From Heterotrichella gracilis (Eukaryota > Sar > Xanthophyceae > Tribonematales > Xanthonemataceae), in the NCBI GenBank assembly GCA_032358255.1, contig JAULBX010026718.1:124001-188000 (forward strand): a stretch of DNA of 64,000 nucleotides, in the 5' to 3' direction. Every line of letters starts with the position of its first letter. The first letter of the stretch is position 1. Under the pieces are notes generated by a model. The model was not told the origin of the DNA and did no database searches. It saw nothing but the letters and a program-made list of their open reading frames with translations. Position numbers and translations under genes: made by a program. Shown here piece by piece: positions 20,901 through 31,394 of the stretch.

Positions 20901-23900
20901 AATAGTATTATTGGCCAAAAAGGGTAAATGCTGGTAACGCAGATAACACCGATGTGCAGATCTGCTAATGTGGCTGTACTGCTGGACGTATGTACATGAT
21001 AACTGCACAGCTGTGCAGATAGTTCGCCACACATTGAGAAAAGTATCAACTGCTGTTTTCAGCTGCTATGATCTTGTGCTTGGTTAGGAGAGGGTCTTTG
21101 GTGCTGGAGCGCCTGCCTAACAAGGTACTACGTATCTCCACAAAAATTCCTTCCAGCTCTCGCCATGCTCATTACGATCCAGCGAGCTCGTGTCCGCAAA
21201 TAATTAAAGTAAATACATGAATATTGATTACCTGAGGCAGCACACCGTTGACAGGTGGCAAGCCCAGCAGCCCACAGCCCGCGGTCATGATCCCCAGCAG
21301 CAGGAAATCCCAGTGGTACCCTGGGGGCTTCTGCAGGTTGAACTCGGGTTGCTGCGCCAGCTGGGAGGACACGTTATGATCGAAGAAAAAGAGGATGGCG
21401 ACGATGGCGGCGGGGACCAGGGCGCTGGCGATGTGCACCCCCGGGACGGCCGACATGCGCTGCGGGGATGGGGAAGGATCAGGTTTGAGGTCAGTGGGAT
21501 CAGGGCTTTGTGCGCCCATGCTGCACCCCAGCCCACACAATGCCCTAAACCTGTAAACCGCACACGCCATCCCCTGAACCCTCCATCCCATTCCCCCAAC
21601 CCTACACCCCATGCGCTCCAAGCCCCACACCCCTCCCACGAGTCCTACATTCCATTCCCCCGTCCCTACACTCCATGCGCCCTAAACCCTAATCCCCATT
21701 TCCCGAACCCCAACCCCACCTTCACGGTGGTCCACACCCCATGCCCTAAACCCTACACCTCATCCCCAAACCCTAATCCTCACCCACCTTGGCGGTGGTC
21801 CACGTGTCGCCCATAGCCCACACATCTGGCGTGAACACGCGCCGAGGCACCCCTTGAACCCCACTTGTGGCGTAGGATAGGCCCGTCCACGATGCCAGCA
21901 CCACCGCAACGCCATAGTCAGCAAGGATGGCACGCAGGAAAGGGGTGCCGAAGCGCCACCGCCGGGCACGCCTGTGGATATGATGCGGATTGAGTGAGTA
22001 GTGTAATAAGAAGAGAAAGGAAGGCGACGCAATGAGATGTAGCTTCACCCTCTCACTCTCACAGCAACAAACATATTTAAAAGTAATATGTCACACATGT
22101 TGTTTGGCTCCGGTGCACTCACCTGGTACATTGCGCAAACAGCAAAACACAACAAGATAACAAAACATATATTATATTTCAACAACCTGATTTAGGTAAT
22201 AGTGGAAAAGCACACCCATGCCACTTCCTGCCAATGCACTCACCGTGTCAGCAGCGCCGTAAGCAGCAGGCCCCACGCCAGGAACAGGCTCCACAGCCCA
22301 TTGGCCAGCTGCCCCCCAGGCGCCACCCCCCCCTCCTCCCCACTCCCTTCCAATCCCCGGAACTCCCCCACCAACCCCTTGACGCTCTGCTGGACAAACA
22401 GGACCGCTATCAGCATGGCAAAGAGCTCCCCGCTCATCCTGGTGAACTTGTGGATGTACCTGCACCAGCCCGCCAGGGAGGCAATGATGATCAGGGCCGC
22501 TGCCCACACGCACACCCAGGCGGCCCAGGGAAGGAAAAGCGCGGGGCCCAGCTGGTCCTGGCCCTGCAAGGAGGGGTCATGCGAGGCGCTGTTAGTCCAG
22601 TCTGCTAATCTCAACAAGATTAAGCAATTGCATCGTATAAATACAGGAATTTTGTAGGAATTTGAGGCAGTCATGAGGGAGCCAACCCGGGCTCTGTGAT
22701 AAGTACCATTAATCAGCAAGTATTGTGCAATACACACGACACATTTATGTTGCTCGCCATATCAGCTGTAGGCATTGGGTTTAAAGTTGAGGGTTTTGGG
22801 TTTGTATTGCAGCAGCAGCCCCACGCGCCCACTTCGCAAAGCTGTACATACCAGCCCACAGGCATTGGGTTTAGGGTTTTAGGGTTTTAGGGTTCGTGTT
22901 GCGGCAGCAGCCCACCTTTGCGAAGCTGAACATGAATCCATAGATGATCACTATGGGCTCAGCCACCCCCACAATGAGCAGGGGCTGGCCGCCCAGCAGC
23001 GCCTGCGTGGTGCCGCATATGGCGGTGGCGGCCAGGACATGGATCACCGTGAGCACGCCACCTGGCAGGACAAGAGGGGATCAGTAAGTCACAGCATTTC
23101 AAGCAGGTTCTTTGTAAAGAGTGGACCTGATTAGTTTGGCACTGCAGACCAGATTAAACCAGGGGGTTACAGGGGTAAATTGGCGTGATCAATGATCACC
23201 ACATGAAGCAGCTGGGGGTGGTGATGGCATGGACCACCGTGAGCGCGCCACTTGGCAGGAAACGGGGGGGGGTGACAATTCATTAATGGCGTGTGAATGC
23301 CAGCAGCGGATAGCTGATGCTCTTGCGGGTTTTGGATGAGGGCTTGGATTAAGGGTTTTTGGGTTGCAAGACGAGGGTTTAGGGTCACCTGTTTCTTGGA
23401 ACAGCTGTTGGCCAAAGCTGATGGCGGGAAAGGCAGAAGCAAAGAAGATGTAGGTGGAAGGGGCGAGGAGCCTGTGAGAAAGCAATGCAAAAGTGGCTGG
23501 GCGATATGGCTACACCACCCAAGGGGTGAAGTCTCACAAGCAGGATGGGGGCAAGCAGGCTGTTGGGTGCTTAGGGGTGGAAGGGGGTTGGCACACAGGG
23601 CATGGTGTGCAAGGCAGGCGTGTGGTTTGTAATTAGAGTGCACAACATTGGGAAATAATGATCATAGTTATTAATTGCTGTCTGCTTGGCATGTCTCCTT
23701 TTAACTGTATGTCAAAGTATATTGGACAAGACCATTGGCGGTGAGGGAGCTGGCTGTGGGTGCTACAAGTATTATAAGGTGGGTGTTATAAGCAGTACAA
23801 GGTGGGTGCTACAAGTAATACAAGGTGGGTGCTATAAGTCGTAAAAGGTGGGTGCTACAAGTAATACATGGGGGGGTGCACGTGCGGTGCGCTGTGGCCC

Positions 23901-24546
23901 AACAAAACCGCGTCCAGCATGGCAAACGCACTGTGATGGCGCCACAGCAAAGTTGGATTATGAGCAAGGTGACAAAGGTTTGCTACATAGATTACACCTC
24001 CGGTGACGCAGACAAGGGTTTAGGGTTTAGGTTTAAGGTCGCGGGCGCTTGACGCTGAGTGACCAGTCTATAGGGTTTAGGGTTGAGGGTCTAGGCATGT
24101 AGGGCCTGCCCAACAAAAGCGGAATAGCACTGCGCGGGATGTATCTACAAATACTGTGGTGGTTTGCTCCACCGCGTATCACAAGTCCCTGCGTGCACTG
24201 GGTGTGCTGGTGTGAACACAGTGGCAGCTGCTAGTGGCAGGTGACAGTGGATATGCACCCGTTAGAGCCACTGGTTGAGGGCTCAACACCCCATACATAA
24301 GTTCAGGTCCAAGAAAAGCTAGGAACAATACACAGACGTCTGCGCCCACAGCTCAGGCAACCGCTGGTACCCAGCAAGTACCTGCACCTAGGTTGCACTA
24401 GTGACCATAGTGGGTGCAACATGTGCCCTGTAGGGTTTCCACTTCCCGCACCTGTGCCAACTTCGAAGCCCTACCACCCAGTCGTCCCTGTACACCGCAG
24501 CCCTGGCCACCAGGTCCTGTCGGATGCCCCTCCCAACCACCCACAT
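17988..24546 (-). CDS. BOR1: BOR1-like borate efflux transporter (SLC4 family)
   Basis: Ten exons in consistent phase give 827 aa: 24546-24452, 23471-23389, 23061-22916, 22563-22244, 21971-21788, 21459-21232, 20869-20035, 19528-19260, 18881-18729, 18158-17988. Family signatures run in order: [127 protein letters not shown], then [20 protein letters not shown]. Plant BOR proteins export borate across the plasma membrane; Arabidopsis BOR1 is about 704 aa. The extra length here is a roughly 200-residue Gly/Pro/Gln/Ser-rich insert in exon 7, in the large loop before the last membrane segments. The start is the first ATG after an in-frame stop. Introns carry several exon-edge echoes. Confidence 0.93.
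19930..20034 (-). repeat. echo of borate transporter exon 7 end plus telomere-like tract
   Basis: Positions 19,936-19,977 copy the last ~25 nt of exon 7 and its start of intron (AAGCAGG..., CTGCAGCAG). They are separated from the real edge at 20,035 by four TAGGGTTT-type units. Confidence 0.8.
21600..21787 (-). repeat. degenerate tandem echoes of borate transporter exon 5 end
   Basis: The clearest copy, at 21,719-21,745 (CACGGTGGTCCACACCCCATG), matches the exon edge CTTGGCGGTGGTCCACGTG at 21,788. Around it CCCTAAACCCTA units and ACTCCATGCGCCC-like repeats form an irregular array. Confidence 0.65.
22795..22915 (-). repeat. echo of borate transporter exon 3 end plus telomere-like tract
   Basis: Around 22,800-22,850 the intron repeats the exon 3 edge (MYSFAK against MFSFAK) and the following intron bases rich in CAGCAGCC. 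Between echo and exon lie three TTTTAGGG-type units and GGCATTGGGTTT, itself present twice. Confidence 0.8.
23195..23265 (-). repeat. echo of borate transporter exon 3 start, with acceptor
   Basis: The minus strand reads CCTGCCAAGTGGCGCGCTCA against CCTGCCAGGTGGCGTGCTCA at the real acceptor (23,061) and continues for about 50 more diverging bases. The acceptor AG has become AA, so this copy cannot splice there. Confidence 0.8.
23756..23870. repeat. minisatellite, 23-bp unit x 5
   Basis: Five 23-bp units starting GTGGGTG(C/T)TA(C/T)AAG, exactly in register, in the first intron of the borate transporter gene. Confidence 0.88.
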
Positions 24547-26076
24547 GATGGTTTCCCGGCCAGCTTCGCCTCACGATGCATGCATGCATATGTCCAAAAA
24601 GCACGGGCAACGTCAGGCAGTGTCAGGCTGACGTCAGGACACTGTTGGCAATAACAGTCCAGTGAATCGTGCAGCGCCTGATTTGGTTTATTAATACCAG
24701 TGGTTGACGCTGTGTAGCGTGTGCAAGGTTCTGTCCCGTGTTCCATGTGGTTTGTGGTGTCAACAAGTGTTCAAACGTGAATATACCGGGCTATTTCTTA
24801 CCAGTCATTTCTCTGCACGAAAAATATCGTTTCAGCAGAGTTACACGACTTTTGAAGTCATGGTAACTGTTACCCAGGCAGTTGCTTGAAGGACTGGCAG
24901 TAACTGTTACCCACACACTTACGTTGCTTGTCATTCAATATGATATTGCCAAGGGACTGTGCCACACTGTGGCCCTTGGAAAGCGTGCCCACTTTAGCCA
25001 CTGAGTACTCACGAGAGTCTTCTCCTCTTGCAACGCCACTCAACGCACTGCGACTGCCAAGTTCCCCTGCCCCAGTTCCCAGGATTTATTTGTCTAGGCT
25101 TTGGTTACAATGATGTCTTGGGCATACTCTGGACCCAGTTCCACCCCCCCTGCTTCAAAATACAGTAACCACCGCCAGAAACATGGCAACTGCACAAACC
25201 AGAACTTCCGTAATAAATAGGTAACCATACTGTATTGTCACTGTGGCTCTGTCAGCTCACACACTATTTTTTTTTAACCACATAAAAGCCCCCCGCTAGT
25301 CGTAGTGCGAGGCCAGAAACGTTGGATTTCCACCAAAAACAAATGGACCGCACAAACGAAATGGTCATACCCAAAACCACACCCAATGAAAAATACATGG
25401 AATACAAACCAGTACCTTAGGCTACAAAACTCTTCCAAAACGGGTGCACAAGCACAGCGACGACAAAAAGCTTTGAAGGCTCAGTTGCAAGCCTACTGTA
25501 CACTACACAAAGGTTAAACTCAGTCAATTTTCAAAAGGTCTTCACGAACGTGCTTGAGCGTGTGCATCGAGTGTGCCATAGCCTATGCAAAACGCTTTAT
25601 GGAATAATGGGTTTTAGGGCGAAAAGAATGCCGCAAGGTATGCGATGCGCAAGGACGACAGGGACCGGCGGTAGTATACAAAAAACTGTGCAAAATGCAT
25701 TTCAGGTTTGTTCACAGTGCTTTACGACACTGCCCATCCAATTTCAAATTAAAGCCTACAGGCCATGAAGATCACTCAGGATACAGTAAAGTGCTTGCAA
25801 ACCACAGGGGGGAGGGAAGGGGCGCCACATCAATTCTTTAGTTTTCAGGTTTTTGTCCAAAGTGCGCACGAGAGTGCAAAACACAGTCACACAATACCCA
25901 CATAACAGTGTGAGCGCACTAAGAAAAGAATGTCGACAACATACAAAACACCACGGCACCCTTCCCTGAGGGACTAGCCACTAATCAATATCACAAAAAA
26001 ACGCCAAGCAAGGCCTTGCACCAACACAGCGGCCAGGCAATTTATTAAATTCTGCTTCAATTTCCCACCGTGCACC
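24547..26076. other. 1.5 kb without a supported gene
   Basis: A minus-strand exon-like stretch lies at 25,085-24,918 (SALSGVARGEDSREYSVAKV, later SVAQSLGNIILND, ending at a GTAAGT donor), and a short frame at 25,240-25,107 starts MVTYLLRKFWFVQLPCFWRW. Neither can be built into a gene and no domain is recognised. The 25,290-25,500 part is related to 12,985-13,120. These may be remains of a duplicated membrane-protein gene. Confidence 0.4.
25290..25500 (-). repeat. segment similar to 12,985-13,120
   Basis: Shares ordered blocks AGCACAGCGACGACAAA and TTGCAAGCCTACT with the 13-kb region. The minus strand is mostly open and hydrophobic (MYFSLGVVLGMTISFVR) with one stop in the region that aligns. 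Likely a gene remnant. Confidence 0.5.
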
Positions 26077-28221
26077 CTACCCAGACACAGCTGCATGGCG
26101 GTGTGCAGACTTGAGCGCCCTCTTGAGCCGCCAGTAGCGCTCAAACAGCGGCTGAAGGTCCTCCTTCGAGGCCACCAGCTGCCCCCGGTTGCCATACAGC
26201 AGCCCAGCCTGCGCGCCCTTCAAAAACTTCTTCAGCACAGCTTTCTCCACCGCCATCTGGTCAAAGGACAGCTGGGACAGCGCCACAAAGGAGCCCTGGG
26301 TGATGACCGGCACGCCCTTGTCGCTGTGGCGGTCGCGGCTGCCGCCCAGCATGCGCCCCGCGTGCTCATCCTCAGCCAGCAGCGGGCACAGCACCGAATC
26401 TGGCGACGTGCCGGACAGGACGTCCTGTGCGCTGCGGGACGCGTGCACGCTGTGGACCACGTACGCTCCCGCCTGCTGCTCCACAGTGCCGCGCACGTCG
26501 TTGGAAAACGCCGCTGCGGGCTGCTGCAGGGGTTCTGCCTCCGAGTCATGTTGCTGGCTCATCTCCATATCCACAGCTGCAGGGGCTGGCGTGCCATTAT
26601 CGAAAAGTTCCAAGCTGGTTGCACACAGCAAGCTGTCCATGAGGTCATCCAGAACAGGATCCCCAGCGTGGAACTCCGTGCGTTCCGAGGTGGCCTCCAG
26701 CTCCACCCGGCACTGCAGCGCCGCGTTTTTGCCCTCAAACGCCGCCCGCGCCTGCGCGTAGCTGTCGGGTGGCGAGCTCGATGCCCAGTCTGCCTCTTCC
26801 TGGTTGTCCTGCCCGCTGAGCTGGAGGTGCGCTGCAGTGCACGCGCTGTCAGAGCTGTTTTCCGTGTCTGCGGAGGAGGAGCAGGCCATGTCCTCGCAGG
26901 TGGACTTGGAGGGCTCTGGCGGGGGTGGCGCAGGCGCGGCGGTGGGGAGGGCCAGCGAGCGGGTGAACAGGGCCCTGTGAAGGGGAGGAGCAGCAAATGA
27001 ATGAGCGAGGGTAGGAGGGGTCAACATGGAGGGTGGAAGAGGATGCATGCATCACGACAACTCCACAGGGAAGATCAGGCATACGAGGCAAGCAGCGCAA
27101 TGAAGGCCAGCATGTGCAGTCTACTCAAGCCATGTGCGATCAACTCCAAGCCATGCGCCCAATGAACGTCACCATGTGCATCCATTCAGCTACCACAAGC
27201 CCCAGCGCCCAGCGCCACTGCGCCAAGCTCACCTGTAGTTGACCATCATGAGCTCCAGCACCGCGCACGCCGAGCTCACCTCCTCCGCTGGCAGCTGCTG
27301 GTAGCTCTGGTGGCGGCGCAGCACCAGGGGGCCAAAGATGCGCAGCAGGTAGGAGGAGGAGTGCTTGGCCTTGCCCTGGTTGATGTAGTAGTGGTGCAAG
27401 AACTCCAGCAGGGGCAGCAGGACCTTGATGACGTGGCGCTCAAGCTGCAGGGTGCCACGGGGAGCGGGTGAGGTCGCGTGCTGGTGTACAGCGGAGGGCA
27501 TAGTCGGTGATTGCACTGCTGTTTTGGAAATTTCAGGGCGGCATTTGTTGATCCTCTGCTGGTGCAAAATGCATGGCATGGTTGTTGATCAGTGCTATTG
27601 CGAGTGTGGAGCCTGAAGAATGGGCATGCAGGAGCCTGCCATGGCCACAGAGTGCGCCATGGGAGTGAGGATCATGTCAGAGTGGGTGGTGTGCGTACCT
27701 GCTTCATGGCCTGCTGCAGGGCCACCAGCTGCTCCAAGCGGTTGGACTTGCCCACCAGTGCGCCAACCATGCGGTCGAAGAAGGGCATGGGGATGATGGG
27801 CTCAGGCAGGCACAGCAGCCACAGCTTGAGCACGCCAGCAACCTGCATATGCAGCCAAAGCGCTCAGGACAACCAACACTACTGCAGTGCTTGCGGCAAG
27901 ATGTTGAATAACCGTCACGGTGCACATATCATTACCAGAAGCACGAAGCACACAGTGCAGACATGTGGTGCAGCATGGGTACAGCAGCATGCCCACCCTC
28001 CAGTAAGTATGGAGTGTGCTACAGCTACTCACCACATAGGGGTCCAGGATCTCCTCCACCACGAGCGCATCCCTGCCCGAGTTGTACAGCTGCTTGGCCA
28101 GCAAAATCTTTTTGGAGTCTCCCCGGACCTTGAATAAGCCAGGCACTGTCAACGCGTTCTCAGCCAGCCACCTCAGCGGCCCCAGGAGCACATTGGGGAT
28201 GCCCTCCCGTGCCACCACAGC
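26077..28221 (-). CDS. RhoGAP-domain protein, 5' end not found
   Basis: Four exons are supported: 28221-28033, 27842-27699, 27444-27233, 26974-26077, giving 480 residues in phase. The first three encode a RhoGAP domain: GIPNVLLGPLRWLAENALTV, GLFKVRGDSKKI, DPYVVAGVLKLWLLCLPEPI, then YLLRIFGPLVLRR and ELMMVNY. Such proteins speed GTP hydrolysis by Rho/ROP GTPases. The arginine-finger motif usually reads G(I/L)FR; here it is GLFK, with an Arg two residues later. The last exon is a 299-residue tail, Ser/Ala/Gln-rich and acidic, ending in a helical basic region (KAVLKKFLKGAQ, RYWRLKRALKSAHRH). The exon at 28,221 begins with an acceptor-like CAG and starts inside the domain, so at least one upstream exon is missing; I could not identify it in 28.2-30.1 kb. 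Confidence 0.8.
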
Positions 28222-30095
28222 CTGTACAAGTTGGGCAGGATGGGTCAGCACTTACTGAAATTGCTCTGTCATGCGCCAAAGAACAAGGCAAGAGTGAGAT
28301 GCAGTGTGATGCTGAGAAAGGTAGCAGAGTGGATGTGGTTCCCCGTTCGCTTGTTCTTGCACACCATGATCAGCGGTTATTGTATGTACCTTGAGTGGCT
28401 TAGAGAAGCAGCCCTGCCCTTTAGCTGCTACTCCCTGGCTCATCTTGTTGGCAGGCTTCAAGGCGTGCTCCATTTGAATTTCAGGACATGTTGCACAGGG
28501 TGCCTGGAGGTGTGGGGTTTTTTGCCACAGGCCAGTGTGCCAGGCTGTACCCTGCGAACACCAAATGACCGTTGGGTAAGTTTGCATCAAGGAGCACAAA
28601 GCAGCGGGGGTGCATAGGAAACGCTATGCTGCTACACTAAACCACACAGCACCCTGTGCTGGAAGGACTTTTTGAATTCAAGTTTGAAAACCCTGATGAC
28701 AGGTGGCCAGATGGCCCTCGAAAATCAGCAGATCAGACATTTGTTGACAGTAACTGCCTTCGAACAGGCCTTAAGGCGTGATGCGGAAAGATGCAAGCAG
28801 AAAGCTGTAGTGAACATCACGCTTGATGCTTTTTCGCCGGAAGATCTCAGTCAAAACTGTTGTAGAACCCTAACCGACATCGTATGAAACGTTCGGGAAC
28901 AGCGGACAACATCTCGGTCAATCAAGGTCACCCAACCACGGAACTGGCAATGAACAACGAAAAGCAGGTTTAGACGGATGTTGACAACCTGGATATTCGT
29001 TAAATGTGCTTGTGGAGCAGCAATCTGTCGCCAACTCACGACCAGGGTAACGGTGCAACAGCCAGATTAAATACGCCACATCAACACTAGAGCACACGGA
29101 CGAGGCAAGTGAGTTCAACAAACCCGAAAACGCAACACCAGTCAAGGTAACACCCATGGCATTGCGCATTGAGCGTTACCAAAAATATCCAAACTGACAT
29201 GTGTGCAGTCAAAGGCCAAAATATAAGCCGGCTGCCAACCCTTGCCTAGACAGGTCCTTAAGAGGCAGGCCGACGAGAAACTCCACACGGCACAGTTTTC
29301 CTGCTCAAAGAGGCAACCTAACCGAACAATCCTTTGTACGCGTGGCAGCTGGTGTGCCGTGGCAGGAATGGTGGGCGCGGCCAGCTCGTGAGCCCTGAAC
29401 GCACGACCCTAGATCGCTGCCCACTGACTTAACTCCACCACGAGCTACAGTATCCCGGCACAGAACGACAAATGCACGGGAATTGCACCAGAATGCGAGC
29501 CCACCTGTTCGGAGGATCCCTCGCCGGTTTGCTAGGGGCGAAGCCCTTGCCCCCGCGATGCAGTGCGCCGTAATGTGGCAGCTTCAAGTCACGAGTTACA
29601 CAATACACAATGCTGGGAGCTGTTCACGGAAGCAGGCGAGCAGGAGGAAAGAATGGTTCTTGCACACCAGGTTGGCGACAACTTTGAAGAAGTGGCGCAG
29701 AACCCCCGTTCACAAATGGAGTCGTCAGCTGTTGTCTGCGCCCTGCTCGGATCTGGTTGCTGAGTGGCCGACCGGATCATGTGCCCGCTGTCGGCCGCCA
29801 GCGCTGCAGCCAGCTCAGCCCCCAATTTTGGGACGGGAGACACTGGATGGAGGAAAGGACGGGGGTGTCGCCAAGGGTTCAAACACCGCTGGGCTGAGCA
29901 AGGGTTTATTGACACCCACCACCCAAACTCCTTTGCACATTTTTGAAGCAGACAGGCAATGGTTTCCAGAGAAGGGGGTGTTTGCATTGGGATATGAAAG
30001 CCACACCATGAGCAACGCAGATCTTGAGAGTTGACATCAGTGGTGCAAGAGGGTGTGGTGTAAGAAGGGGGTCGCCCCCACCAACCTTTGTGGGT
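28222..30095. other. 1.9 kb without a resolved gene
   Basis: Should contain the 5' exon(s) of the RhoGAP gene and the upstream region of the gene at 30,096. Long frames are open on both strands at 29,483-30,190 (183 and 200 codons) with no recognisable domain on either; open on both strands usually reflects composition. The minus-strand part reading VPKLGAELAAALAADSGHMI is the better candidate for a missing RhoGAP exon, but this is speculative. Confidence 0.35.
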
Positions 30096-30725
30096 ATGCA
30101 CTGCGCAAGCGCCCGGGCTTCTGCCACTCTCTGCCACCTGCATGGTTCCACCAAAACTCAATTCACCCGCAACAAGCAGTCTGGCAAGCACAGCAATGGC
30201 CCAACATGCACCTCTAGGAGGGGCTTTTTGTTGGGCTGGGCGGCAGGCATCGCAACCACTCTGCTGCCAACAGCACAGGCTGCAGAGCCCCTGATCCTGG
30301 ATGAGCGGGAAGCCCTCCTCCTCTCCACCTTCGTCGTCCCTGCAAGGTCAGCGCACGAGTTTGTGTCCATCCTGTGCCAAGCTCGACCCGTCGCGTGGAG
30401 GCAGATTCAGGACTGGATAGACGATGAGGAGTACTCCCAGGTGGCCAACAGCCTGGTCCTGAGCCCTTTTGACGACGTGAAGCAGGCGTGTTTCTACTTC
30501 CCCTTCGCCCTTCTGCGAGAGCCCAGTGCCGATGTGCGCAAAGCCCTGGCATGCAGACAGCTCTACAACGAGATGTTGGAGCACCTGAAGGATTTTGATA
30601 GGGTGGCTATCTATGCATCAAACTTCAAGGCGGAGAAGGATCAGGTCCAAGACGCGTTCGACAGGCTCTCCGCCACGTTGGACAAGCTCGAGGGGGAGGC
30701 ACGGTCGTGGGCTGGCATGGTGTAA
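30096..30725 (+). CDS. Tat-targeted thylakoid lumen protein, PsbQ-like four-helix candidate
   Basis: An intronless 209-aa frame from the first ATG. Residues 1-40 resemble a chloroplast transit peptide (few acidic residues, Ser/Thr/Ala/Arg-rich). A twin-arginine lumen signal follows: SRRGFLLGWAAGIATTLLPT, with an AQA-A cleavage site near residue 63. The mature part of about 145 residues is charged and predicted all-helical, with no Cys-pair or metal motif. Its size, targeting and helical make-up fit PsbQ and the PsbQ-like subunits of the NDH complex. Sequence motifs alone do not prove that assignment, so it could be another lumenal helical protein. Lack of introns sets it apart from almost every neighbour. 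The stop overlaps a TGTAA motif. Confidence 0.7.
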   Translation: MHCASARASATLCHLHGSTKTQFTRNKQSGKHSNGPTCTSRRGFLLGWAAGIATTLLPTAQAAEPLILDEREALLLSTFVVPARSAHEFVSILCQARPVAWRQIQDWIDDEEYSQVANSLVLSPFDDVKQACFYFPFALLREPSADVRKALACRQLYNEMLEHLKDFDRVAIYASNFKAEKDQVQDAFDRLSATLDKLEGEARSWAGMV

Positions 30726-31394
30726 ATTTAGGGGTTGGGATCTACAACGCACCACGCACACTTTAAACTGAGTACTGTATCTTGTTTGATACGATTTGTT
30801 ACGTGTATATTACTAGTTAGTTTAACCGCGTTCTCCTGCCTTGTTGCCAAGCCTTTCCCAGTTCAATGTTGAGATTGCATGCACCCAACATGTGCATGTG
30901 CATGCATGCGTGATTGGGTTATCTTTGCCACAGTCTAGTGTGTGCACGGGTATTATTTGGAAGGCATCAGGCTCCCTTGTAACATATGAACACTGCTACT
31001 CCCTTCATCGCCACTGAATTATCTCGCGGCATCGCGATTGGCCGATAATGCCGTGCCACCGTCTGCATGCATGCCAAGCTCTGCAGCGGCCGCATAGCAA
31101 GGCGATCTACCGGTCTATCCACAACGCATCACACATCGGGCAGTCAATTCCCCCTCACACCGCCGTCTGGCGGACACATTCGGGTTGACTGCCAGTCAGG
31201 GGCGAAGCGAACAGCGGAGAACTCAACATCGAACTGCAGCTCCACAAAAACCTTCTAAGCCAAATCGTTCATGCCTTATACCGGCACGCGCATGAGTAGC
31301 AGTAAAGTGCCGCGTTTCAAAGCCACCATACGATTCAGCATTACGTGTGGCACCCCTGGTGCACATGCATGCATATGCACCTCTGACACACACC
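30726..31394. other. intergenic, no gene seen
   Basis: Contains CATGCATG-rich sequence (30,880-30,910) and the upstream region of the acetyltransferase gene. Nothing codes convincingly. Confidence 0.45.

Noticed and set aside
26095-27000. 301-codon plus-strand frame
   Set aside because: It is antisense to the last RhoGAP exon, which is fixed in frame by the upstream domain exons; the product is Arg/Leu/Ala-rich noise.
29483-30190. Long frames on both strands (183 and 200 codons)
   Set aside because: No domains; both strands open over the same interval suggests composition. A missing RhoGAP exon could lie here but could not be shown.
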